DNA of 64,000 bases. Origin: Comamonas sp. (GTDB lineage Bacteria > Pseudomonadota > Gammaproteobacteria > Burkholderiales > Burkholderiaceae_C). Below are positions 1 through 7,486 of this stretch, one piece after another; position 1 is the stretch's first letter, and each line of letters begins with the position of its first letter. Where the stretch lies: assembly GCF_009360615.1 (NCBI RefSeq), contig NZ_SPEY01000004.1, forward strand, positions 29,780 through 93,779, written 5' to 3'. The translations under genes were made by a program, and so were the position numbers. The notes beneath the pieces were generated by a model, which was given only the letters and a program-made list of their open reading frames with translations, made no database searches and was not told the DNA's origin.

Positions 1-28
1 CTCAGGCCCGCCATCCCCGGACTCCAAG

Positions 29-1558
29 ATGCTCTCCTCCTCTTCCTCCCTGCTGCACCTGCACCCCAACGACAACGTGCTGGTGGCCAAGACCGCCCTG
101 GCCCTGGGCCAGGACATTCCCGAGCTGGGAGTGCGAACGCGCGCCCAGGTGCCGGCCGGACACAAGATCGCGGCACGCCGCATCGCCGAGGGCGAGCAGG
201 TCAAGAAGTACGACACGGTGATCGGTGTCGCCACACGCGACCTGGAGCCTGGCGACTATGTGCACAGCCACAACCTCAAGCTGGTGGACTACTACCGCGA
301 CCCGTCGTTCGGTGCCGACGTACGGCCCGTGGACTACGTGCCCGAGGAAGAGCGCGCCACTTTCCAGGGGTTTGTGCGAGCAGGTGGCGGCGTGGGCACG
401 CGCAACTTCATCGGCATCCTGTCCTCGGTCAACTGCTCGGCCACCGTGATCAAGCGCATCGCCGCCCACTTCACGCCCGAGCGGCTGGCAGCCTTTCCCA
501 ATGTGGATGGCGTGGCCGCCTTTGCCCAGAGCAGCGGCTGCGGCATGTCCTCGCCCAGCGAGCACTTCGACGTGCTGCGCCGTACCCTCGCCGGCTATGC
601 GCGCCACCCCAACCTGGCGGGCGTGCTCATCGTGGGTCTTGGCTGCGAGCGCAACCAGGTCGATGCCTTGGTGGATTCGCAAGGCCTCAAGGAAGGTCAG
701 TTGCTGCGCACTCTGGTGATGCAGGAAGTGGGTGGCACGCGCGCCACCATCGAGGCAGGTATTGCCGCCATCGAGGAAATGCTGCCCATCGCCGACCAGG
801 CCCAGCGCAGCACCGTCAGCGCCGCCCACCTCAAGATCGGCCTGGAATGCGGCGGCTCGGACGGCTTTTCGGGCATCACGGCCAACCCCGGCCTGGGCGC
901 AGCCATGGACATTCTGGTGCGCCACGGCGGCACGGCCATTCTGTCCGAGACGCCCGAGATCCATGGCGTGGAGTTCATGCTCACGCGCCGCGCCATCAGT
1001 CCCGAAGTCGGTCAGAAGCTGCTGGACCGCCTGGCCTGGTGGGAACGCTACGCAGCCGGCCAGAACGCCCAGTTCAACGGCGTGGTCGGTCATGGCAACC
1101 AGGCCGGCGGCCTGGCCAACATCTTTGAAAAATCTCTGGGCAGCGCCATGAAGGGCGGCACCACGCCGCTGCGCGCCGTCTATGAATATGCCGAGCCCAT
1201 CACCGAAAACGGCTTCGTCTTCATGGACTCGCCGGGCTACGACCCGGTGGCCTCCACCGGCCAGATCGCCAGCGGCGCCCAGCTGATCTGCTTCACCACG
1301 GGCCGCGGCTCCATGTTCGGCAGCAAACCCGCACCCACCATCAAGCTGGCCAGCAACACGCCCATGTACCAGCGCCTGCAGGAAGACATGGACATCAACT
1401 GCGGCGTGGTCGTCGACGGAGAGCTGACCGTGCCCGAGCTGGGCCAGCAGATCTTCGAGCAGATCCTGCGCCATGCCAGCGGCGAACCGACCAAGAGCGA
1501 AGTCCTGGGACTGGGCGACCATGAATTCGTGCCCTGGCACCTGGGCATCGTGAGCTGA
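29..1558 (+). CDS. UxaA/GarD-family altronate/galactarate-type dehydratase
   Basis: This is a predicted sugar-acid dehydratase of the UxaA/GarD family, cytosolic, 509 aa. Family members remove water from aldonate or aldarate substrates to give 2-keto-3-deoxy acids. Residues about 5-80 look like the N-terminal SAF-type domain (LHLHPNDNVLVA). The rest is the large catalytic domain, with family segments such as GTRNFIGILSSVNCSATV, GLGCERNQ and LECGGSDGFSG, and FTTGRGSMFG near the end. Length fits fused full-length UxaA proteins. It heads a run of co-directional catabolic genes, including an aldehyde dehydrogenase and an HpaI-type aldolase, which supports a sugar-acid role. The start at 29 is uncertain: there is no strong ribosome binding site and the frame stays open to the left edge. 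The exact substrate cannot be told from sequence. Confidence 0.85.
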   Translation: MLSSSSSLLHLHPNDNVLVAKTALALGQDIPELGVRTRAQVPAGHKIAARRIAEGEQVKKYDTVIGVATRDLEPGDYVHSHNLKLVDYYRDPSFGADVRPVDYVPEEERATFQGFVRAGGGVGTRNFIGILSSVNCSATVIKRIAAHFTPERLAAFPNVDGVAAFAQSSGCGMSSPSEHFDVLRRTLAGYARHPNLAGVLIVGLGCERNQVDALVDSQGLKEGQLLRTLVMQEVGGTRATIEAGIAAIEEMLPIADQAQRSTVSAAHLKIGLECGGSDGFSGITANPGLGAAMDILVRHGGTAILSETPEIHGVEFMLTRRAISPEVGQKLLDRLAWWERYAAGQNAQFNGVVGHGNQAGGLANIFEKSLGSAMKGGTTPLRAVYEYAEPITENGFVFMDSPGYDPVASTGQIASGAQLICFTTGRGSMFGSKPAPTIKLASNTPMYQRLQEDMDINCGVVVDGELTVPELGQQIFEQILRHASGEPTKSEVLGLGDHEFVPWHLGIVS

Positions 1559-1620
1559 GGAAAACGCATCTTCCAGAGCTTTGCGCCCTTATCCGATCTT
1601 CACTTTCTGCGATTTTCACC

Positions 1621-3102
1621 ATGAACGCCATGCCACTCAGATTGCAACGCACCGAACTGCAGCGCAGTGCCAACTTCATCGCCGGCGCCTGGGTGCCCGC
1701 AGCCAGCGGCGACTGCTTTTCCGTGACCGATCCGGCCACGGGCAGCACCATTACCGACGTACCTGATTCAGGTGCAGCCGACGCGCGCGCTGCCGCGGAT
1801 GCCGCCCAGGCGGCGCTGCCAGCCTGGCGCAAGCTGCCGGCCAAGCAACGCGCAACCATCATCAAGCGCTGGAACGACCTGGTGCTGCACCATCAGGACG
1901 ATCTGGGTACGCTGATCTCGCTGGAGCAGGGCAAGCCGCTGGCCGAAGGCAAGGGCGAAGTAGCCTATGCCGCCAGCTACATCGAATGGTTCGGCGAGGC
2001 CGCCACGCGCATGAACGGCGAAGTCATTCCCGCGCCCATGCCGGGCCGGCGCATGTTCGCCCTGCGCGAGCCCGTGGGCGTGGTCGCCGCCATCACGCCC
2101 TGGAACTTCCCGGCCGCCATGATCGCGCGCAAGATCGCGCCCGCCCTGGCCGCGGGCTGCACCGTGGTCTGCAAGCCGGCCGAGGACACGCCGCTGACCT
2201 CGCTGGCCCTGGTGCTGCTGGCGCACGAAGCCGGGGTGCCGGCCGGGGTGCTCAACATCGTCACGGCTTCGCGCGAGCGCACGCCCGAGGTGGTGGATCA
2301 GTGGCTGGACGACAGCCGCGTGCGCAAGATCACCTTCACCGGCTCCACGCCCGTGGGCAAGCATCTGGCACGCCGCAGCGCCGACACGCTGAAAAAGCTC
2401 TCGCTGGAGCTGGGCGGCAATGCGCCCTTCATCGTCTTCGAGGATGCCGATGTGGAGGCCGCCGTGGACGGCTTCATGGCCGCCAAGTTCCGCAACGGCG
2501 GCCAGACCTGCGTCTGCCCCAACCGCGTCTTTGTGCACCGCGCCGTGTACGAGATCTTTGCCCAGCTGCTCAGTGCCCGCGTGGCCGCACTGCACGTGGG
2601 CCCCGCCAGCGACCCGGCCTCGCAGATCGGCCCCATGATCAATGACCGCGCGGTCGAGAAGATCGCCCGCCATGTGGAGGACGCCGTGGCCAAGGGCGCG
2701 AGCGTGCTCACGGGCGGGCGCCGTCTGCCCGAGCTGGGGCCCACCTACTACGCCCCCACCGTGCTCTCGGGGGCCACTGCGGACATGGCCTGTGCCCGCG
2801 AGGAGACTTTCGGCCCCGTGGCACCGCTGACCGTGTTCGACGACGAGACCGAGGTTGTCGCCGCCGCCAACGACACGCCCTTCGGTCTGGCCGCCTATTT
2901 CTACAGCCAGGACCTACGCCGCATCTGGCGCGTCGCGGAGGCCCTGGAATCGGGCATCGTGGGTGTCAACGAAGGCGCGCTGGCCGCCGAGGCGGCCCCC
3001 TTTGGCGGCGTCAAGGAGTCGGGCTACGGCCGCGAAGGCTCCACCCACGGGCTCGACGATTACCTGCATATCAAATACGTCTGCCAGGGACAACTGGATT
3101 GA
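1621..3102 (+). CDS. NAD(P)-dependent succinate-semialdehyde dehydrogenase-like aldehyde dehydrogenase
   Basis: A 493-aa aldehyde dehydrogenase, cytosolic, oxidising a semialdehyde to the acid with NAD(P). The general base Glu263 lies in LELGGNAPFIVFEDAD. The catalytic Cys297 lies in GQTCVCPNR, whose second Cys two residues later is typical of GabD-type succinate-semialdehyde dehydrogenases. The cofactor segment TPWNFPAAMIARKIAPAL is also intact, and length is normal. It follows the dehydratase after 62 bp and precedes the Bug receptor by 42 bp, so all three are probably co-transcribed. In a sugar-acid operon the real substrate could be 2-ketoglutarate semialdehyde or another keto-semialdehyde rather than succinate semialdehyde. 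The ATG at 1621 has no clear ribosome binding site, and an in-frame ATG at 1630 is an alternative. Confidence 0.88.
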   Translation: MNAMPLRLQRTELQRSANFIAGAWVPAASGDCFSVTDPATGSTITDVPDSGAADARAAADAAQAALPAWRKLPAKQRATIIKRWNDLVLHHQDDLGTLISLEQGKPLAEGKGEVAYAASYIEWFGEAATRMNGEVIPAPMPGRRMFALREPVGVVAAITPWNFPAAMIARKIAPALAAGCTVVCKPAEDTPLTSLALVLLAHEAGVPAGVLNIVTASRERTPEVVDQWLDDSRVRKITFTGSTPVGKHLARRSADTLKKLSLELGGNAPFIVFEDADVEAAVDGFMAAKFRNGGQTCVCPNRVFVHRAVYEIFAQLLSARVAALHVGPASDPASQIGPMINDRAVEKIARHVEDAVAKGASVLTGGRRLPELGPTYYAPTVLSGATADMACAREETFGPVAPLTVFDDETEVVAAANDTPFGLAAYFYSQDLRRIWRVAEALESGIVGVNEGALAAEAAPFGGVKESGYGREGSTHGLDDYLHIKYVCQGQLD

Positions 3103-3144
3103 CGCAAGACGGTCGCTAGAACCACTCACAACCGGAGACAAACC

Positions 3145-4137
3145 ATGAGCAGATCCAGACACCTCACCCGCAGACCCATGCTGGGCGCGCTGGCAGCGCT
3201 GGCCCTGGCCGGAGCCATGCCGCTGGCAAAGGCCCAGGGGAACTTCCCGAGCAAGCCCATCACCTTTGTGGTGCCCTATCCCGCAGGCGGTGCCAATGAC
3301 ATGCTGGGGCGGCTGGTCGGCCAGAAGATGGGCGAGTTGCTGGGAACCGCCAGCGTGGTGGACAACCGGCCCGGCGCCGGGGCACTGCTGGGTGCGGGCA
3401 TCGTGGCGCGCGCACCGGCCGACGGCTACACGCTGCTCGTCGGTGGCCTGGCCACCCACGCCGCCAGCCCGCACCTGATCAAGACCGAGTACGACCCGGT
3501 CAAGGACTTCGAGCCCATCGGCATGATCGGCAGCGCCCCCATCATCGCCATCACCGCCAACGACTCGCCCTACAAATCGCTCAAGGATGTGGTGGAGGCG
3601 GCCCGCAAGGACCCGCAGGCCGTGATGTACGGCTCCTCGGGCAACGGCTCGCCGCTGCACCTGGCCGGCGAACTGTTCGTGTCCATCGCCAGGGTCCCCA
3701 TGACCCACGTGCCCTACAAGGGCGGCAATGCCCACATCGTGGATCTGATCGGCGGGCGCATTCCGGTCATCTTCGATACCGCGACCAACTCCATGCCGCT
3801 GCTGCGCGGCGGCAAGGTGCGCGCCCTGGCCGTGGGCTCCACCACCCGTCTGCCCGAGCTGCCCCATGTGCCGACCTTCGCCGAAGCCGGCTACCCACAG
3901 TTCGAGTTCTCGGCCTGGTACGCACTGTTTGCGCCGTCCAAGACCAGCGCCGATGTCAGCGCCAGGCTCTCCGGTGCACTGGCCAAGGCACTCAAGCAGC
4001 CAGAGGTGGTCTCCAAGCTGCGCGATCTGGGCGTGACCCCGGGCAGCGGCGATGCCACTGAGCTGCGCGCCTTCGTGCCCCGTGAATACCAGCGCGTGGG
4101 CGGTCTCATCAAGACAGCGAAGATCAAAGCGGATTGA
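3145..4137 (+). CDS. Bug-family periplasmic receptor (tripartite tricarboxylate transporter, TctC-like)
   Basis: A 330-aa periplasmic substrate-binding protein of the Bug/TctC family. The signal peptide covers about residues 1-30 with a likely cut after AKA. Its n-region carries RRPML, so Tat export is possible but not certain. The mature start (FPSKPITFVVPYPAGGANDMLGR) and ADGYTLLVGG are family hallmarks for binding carboxylates in a closed cleft. A ribosome binding site CCGGAGA precedes the ATG. No membrane partners (TctA/TctB) lie nearby, which is usual for Bug receptors in this family of bacteria. Its place among catabolic genes suggests it binds the operon's sugar-acid substrate (inference). 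Confidence 0.9.
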   Translation: MSRSRHLTRRPMLGALAALALAGAMPLAKAQGNFPSKPITFVVPYPAGGANDMLGRLVGQKMGELLGTASVVDNRPGAGALLGAGIVARAPADGYTLLVGGLATHAASPHLIKTEYDPVKDFEPIGMIGSAPIIAITANDSPYKSLKDVVEAARKDPQAVMYGSSGNGSPLHLAGELFVSIARVPMTHVPYKGGNAHIVDLIGGRIPVIFDTATNSMPLLRGGKVRALAVGSTTRLPELPHVPTFAEAGYPQFEFSAWYALFAPSKTSADVSARLSGALAKALKQPEVVSKLRDLGVTPGSGDATELRAFVPREYQRVGGLIKTAKIKAD

Positions 4138-4326
4138 TCGGTTCCGAGCGTCTGCGCCGCTTTCTCAACGCTGGCGTCGCGCGCTCCGGTCATCCAAGAG
4201 CGCTCGCGCCTTCGCCGCGGGGCGGCACGCACCGCATCGACTCGTGCCCGACACCTGACCGCGGTCCCGCCCCACAACCAGACGTATTGAAGACAGCACC
4301 GTGTCATGACAAACCAAGGAAAACCC

Positions 4327-5481
4327 ATGCCCGATGGATGGCTGCGCCCACACCCCGAAGACCCTGACCGCCTGGTGGCGGATCTGCCCTCGCCCTGTGT
4401 ACAGGCCCATGCCGCCAACCTGATGATGCTGGACGACGGCACCCTGGCCTGCGTGTGGTTCGGCGGATCCATGGAGGGCCGCTCCGACATCTCGGTCTTC
4501 ATGTCGCGCCTCGCCCCGGGTGCTGCGCAGTGGTCCGAGCCCGTCCAGCTCTCGGACGATGTCGAACGCTCGGAACAGAACCCCGTGCTGTTTCCCGCAC
4601 CGGATGGCGCACTGTGGCTGCTGCATACGGCCCAGTACTCGGGCCACCAGAACACCTCGGTCGTGCGCCGGCGCCTGTCTCGCGATCAGGGCCGGAGCTG
4701 GGGGCCCACCGAGACGCTGGCCGATGCACCGGCAGGCACCTTCGTGCGTCAACCCCTCCATGTCCATGCGGACGGCAGCTGGCTGCTGCCGGTCTTCCAC
4801 TGCCGTGCCCAACCGGGCCTGGCCTGGGATGGCAGCCACGACGACAGCGGTGTGCTGCGCTCGGCGGATCAGGGACGCAGCTGGCAGCGCATTGCCGTGC
4901 CCGGCAGCCAGGGCTGCGTGCACATGAATATCGTTCAGGCTTCGGACGGCGGCCTGCTGGCGTTCTTTCGCAGCCGCTGGGCCGACCATGTCTACCGCAG
5001 CCGCAGCGACGACGGCGGCCTGAGCTGGCAGCAGCCCGAGGCCACTGAGCTGCCGAACAACAACTCGTCCATCCAGGCCTTGCGCCTGGCCGACGGGCGC
5101 CTGGCCATGATCTTCAACGCCAGCAGCGCTGCCGACGCCACCCAGCGGCGCGAGTCGCTGTATGACGAGCTGGACGACCGCCCGGCAACACCGGCAACCG
5201 CTGCGGCCGGCGAGCGCCGCGCGTTCTGGGGCGCTCCGCGTGCGCCCATGACATTGGCCCTGTCGGCCGACGACGGCCTGAGCTGGCCCTGGCAACGCAA
5301 TCTCGAAACGGGCGACGGCTGGTGCATGAGCAACGACTCGGAGCACGGCCGCAACCGCGAGTATTCCTACCCCTCCATCCGCCAGGGCGCCGACGGCGCT
5401 CTGCATCTGGCCTATACCGTGTTCCGCCAGCATATTCGCCATGTGCGCGTGCAGCCGGACTGGGTGAACGAACAAGCATGA
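4327..5481 (+). CDS. Sialidase-fold (BNR/Asp-box) protein, predicted cytosolic
   Basis: A 384-aa protein with four Asp-box repeats of the S-x-D-x-G-x-[ST]-W type (SRDQGRSW, SADQGRSW, SDDGGLSW, SADDGLSW), so a six-bladed sialidase-like propeller is expected. The ATG at 4327 is chosen because AAGGA lies 6 bp before it; an in-frame ATG at 4306 has no such site. There is no signal peptide and no FRIP-type motif near the N-terminus, so true sialidase activity is doubtful. It ends by overlapping the next gene (ATGA), so the two are translationally coupled. A hydrolase, lactonase or isomerase-like role on the operon's carbohydrate acid is plausible, but nothing in the sequence proves one. Confidence 0.75.
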   Translation: MPDGWLRPHPEDPDRLVADLPSPCVQAHAANLMMLDDGTLACVWFGGSMEGRSDISVFMSRLAPGAAQWSEPVQLSDDVERSEQNPVLFPAPDGALWLLHTAQYSGHQNTSVVRRRLSRDQGRSWGPTETLADAPAGTFVRQPLHVHADGSWLLPVFHCRAQPGLAWDGSHDDSGVLRSADQGRSWQRIAVPGSQGCVHMNIVQASDGGLLAFFRSRWADHVYRSRSDDGGLSWQQPEATELPNNNSSIQALRLADGRLAMIFNASSAADATQRRESLYDELDDRPATPATAAAGERRAFWGAPRAPMTLALSADDGLSWPWQRNLETGDGWCMSNDSEHGRNREYSYPSIRQGADGALHLAYTVFRQHIRHVRVQPDWVNEQA

Positions 5482-6440
5482 CCACAACCTCCACTCCCTT
5501 CAATGTTCTCGTCACCGCCGAGCACTGGGCCCCCGAAGCCCAGGCCGTGGTGCAGCAAGCAGGCGGACAGATCCATTTCATGGCCGAACCCATCACTGCG
5601 GAAAGCCTGGCGAAGCGGCTGGCGCAGACCGGCGCGCAGGCCCTGGTCCTGCGCGGCTCCAAGCCGGTGAGCGCCACCGTGCTGCGGGCTGCCCCCGCCT
5701 TGCGCATCGTGGCCAAGAACGGGGCCGGTGTGGACAGCGTGGACATGGAAGCTGCGCGTGCCCAGGGTGTGGCCGTGGCCGTGGCGCTGGCCGCCAATGC
5801 CCCGGCCGTTGCCGAACATGCACTGGCGCTGATGCTGGCGCTAGTGCGGCAGCTGCCGCAGCTGGACCAGCAGGTTCGCGCAGGCGGCTGGGCCGGCAGC
5901 AGCTGGCAGGGCCGCGACTTCCGCGGCTCCACAGTGGGCATCGTCGGCTATGGTGCCATCGGCCGTGCCACCGCGCAGCTGGCTGCGGCCCTGGGCGCCA
6001 AGGTGCTGGTGCTGCGCCCCGCAGGCCAGGCCGACGACTTTGACTGCGAACCCGATCTGCGCCAGCTGCTGCCCCGCGTGGACATCCTGAGTCTGCACTG
6101 CCCGCTGACCGAGCAGACACGCGGCCTGATAGGTGCAAGCGAACTGGCACTGCTGCGCCCGGGCAGCCTGCTGATCAACACTGCACGCGGCCCCGTGGTC
6201 GACGAGACCGCGCTGCTGGCGGCACTGGAAAGCGGCCATCTGGGTGGCGCCGGACTCGACACCTTCGACATCGAGCCACTGCCCCAGGGCCATCCGCTGA
6301 CCCGGTTGCCCCAGGTGCTGCTGACGCCGCATGTGGCCGGCGTGACGCGCCAGGCGGCGCTGCGCGTGGCGATGCTGACGGCCGCCAATATCGTCGACCA
6401 CCTGGCAGGCAGGCCGCTGCCCGCCGGTCACCTGCTGTGA
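5478..6440 (+). CDS. D-2-hydroxyacid dehydrogenase (NAD-dependent)
   Basis: A 320-aa D-isomer-specific 2-hydroxyacid dehydrogenase that would interconvert a 2-keto acid and a D-2-hydroxy acid using NAD(P)H in the cytosol. The Rossmann motif is GIVGYGAIG (Gly157, 159, 162). The later signature blocks are SLHCPLTEQT, INTARGPVVDE and LTPHVAGVT, the last holding the catalytic His. The start at 5478 overlaps the preceding stop as ATGA, and the reading frame upstream of it is only a shadow of the previous gene. In a pathway with an HpaI-type aldolase it could reduce hydroxypyruvate, tartronate semialdehyde or a related product; this is inference. Confidence 0.88.
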   Translation: MTTTSTPFNVLVTAEHWAPEAQAVVQQAGGQIHFMAEPITAESLAKRLAQTGAQALVLRGSKPVSATVLRAAPALRIVAKNGAGVDSVDMEAARAQGVAVAVALAANAPAVAEHALALMLALVRQLPQLDQQVRAGGWAGSSWQGRDFRGSTVGIVGYGAIGRATAQLAAALGAKVLVLRPAGQADDFDCEPDLRQLLPRVDILSLHCPLTEQTRGLIGASELALLRPGSLLINTARGPVVDETALLAALESGHLGGAGLDTFDIEPLPQGHPLTRLPQVLLTPHVAGVTRQAALRVAMLTAANIVDHLAGRPLPAGHLL

Positions 6441-6502
6441 GCCGGGTTCTCTGCATCGCCGAGGCCTTCTCCCACGCCATGATTAATCCAACCGAGAAAA
6501 GC

Positions 6503-7306
6503 ATGCCTGCCTACAACCCCTTCAAGACCGCCCTCTGCGCCCGCCAGCCCCAGATCGGGCTATGGCTGTCCATGGCCGACCCCTATCTGGCCGAAGCTGC
6601 TGCCACCACGGGCTACGACTGGCTGCTCATCGATGGCGAGCATGCGCCCAACGATCTGCGCAGCACCCTGGCCGGCCTGCAGGCCGTGGCCCCGCACCCT
6701 GCCCACCCCGTGGTGCGGGTGGTGGAAGGCAGCACGTCTCTCATCAAGCAGATGCTGGACATCGGCGTCAAGACCCTGCTCGTGCCCATGGTGGACACGG
6801 CGGATCAGGCCCGGGCCGTGGTGGCAGCCACCCGATACCCGCCCCTGGGCGTGCGTGGCGTCGGGAGCGCGGTGGGACGGGCCTCCCTGTGGAGCCGCCG
6901 TGACGACTATCTGAATGTGGCCGACGACGAGGTCTGCCTGCTGGTGCAGGCCGAGACCACCACGGCCCTGCAGAATCTCGAAGCCATCTGCGCCGTGGAT
7001 GGCGTGCACGGCGTCTTCATAGGACCGGCCGACCTGGCCGCCTCCATGGGCCACCGCGGCACCCCCGGCCACCCCGAAGTACAGGCCGCCATCGAGGCAG
7101 CGATGCGAACCATTATTGCCAGCGGCAAGGCGGCAGGCACGCTGACCTCGGACCCTGCACTGGCACAACGCTACCTGGATCTGGGCTGCAGCTTTGTGGC
7201 CGTCGGTGTGGACCTGCTGATGTTCGTGAACGCCGCGCGCAAGCTGCGCAGCCAGTTCGCCGGCTCCACGGTGACCGCACCGGCACGCCCCGCCGCCGCC
7301 TACTGA
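6503..7306 (+). CDS. HpcH/HpaI-family class II pyruvate aldolase
   Basis: A 267-aa metal-dependent aldolase that splits 4-hydroxy-2-keto diacids into pyruvate and an aldehyde. It closely follows the E. coli HpaI sequence as I remember it. LIDGEHAPND carries His47 (HpaI His45). The metal ligands match as Glu151 in QAET and Asp177 in GPADLAASMG (HpaI Glu149 and Asp175). LVPMVDTADQA and RYPPLGVRGVG are also conserved. The ATG at 6503 is preferred because family members begin right before NPFKTAL and GAGAAAA precedes it; upstream in-frame starts are GTG 6437 and ATG 6479. It is the last gene of the operon. Substrate could be a keto-deoxy-aldarate as for GarL. Confidence 0.88.
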   Translation: MPAYNPFKTALCARQPQIGLWLSMADPYLAEAAATTGYDWLLIDGEHAPNDLRSTLAGLQAVAPHPAHPVVRVVEGSTSLIKQMLDIGVKTLLVPMVDTADQARAVVAATRYPPLGVRGVGSAVGRASLWSRRDDYLNVADDEVCLLVQAETTTALQNLEAICAVDGVHGVFIGPADLAASMGHRGTPGHPEVQAAIEAAMRTIIASGKAAGTLTSDPALAQRYLDLGCSFVAVGVDLLMFVNAARKLRSQFAGSTVTAPARPAAAY

Positions 7307-7486
7307 TGCCCAGTCCGGCGGACGCAGCCATTGCGGCGGCGTCCTCCGCTCCTGGCGACCCTCAGGCGACAAGGCCAGGCATAGCCGCCGTAGCCCTGCT
7401 TCGGCGACAAGCCCCCTGGAGGCCAGACAGGCCGCCGTCGCGGCGCGCGTCACTGCATCGATGCCGCCCCCGTCTGAGCAGCCCCC

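Noticed and set aside
4327..5481. A genuine secreted exo-alpha-sialidase
   Set aside because: No signal peptide, no FRIP motif, and the operon context is sugar-acid metabolism; only the propeller fold is supported.
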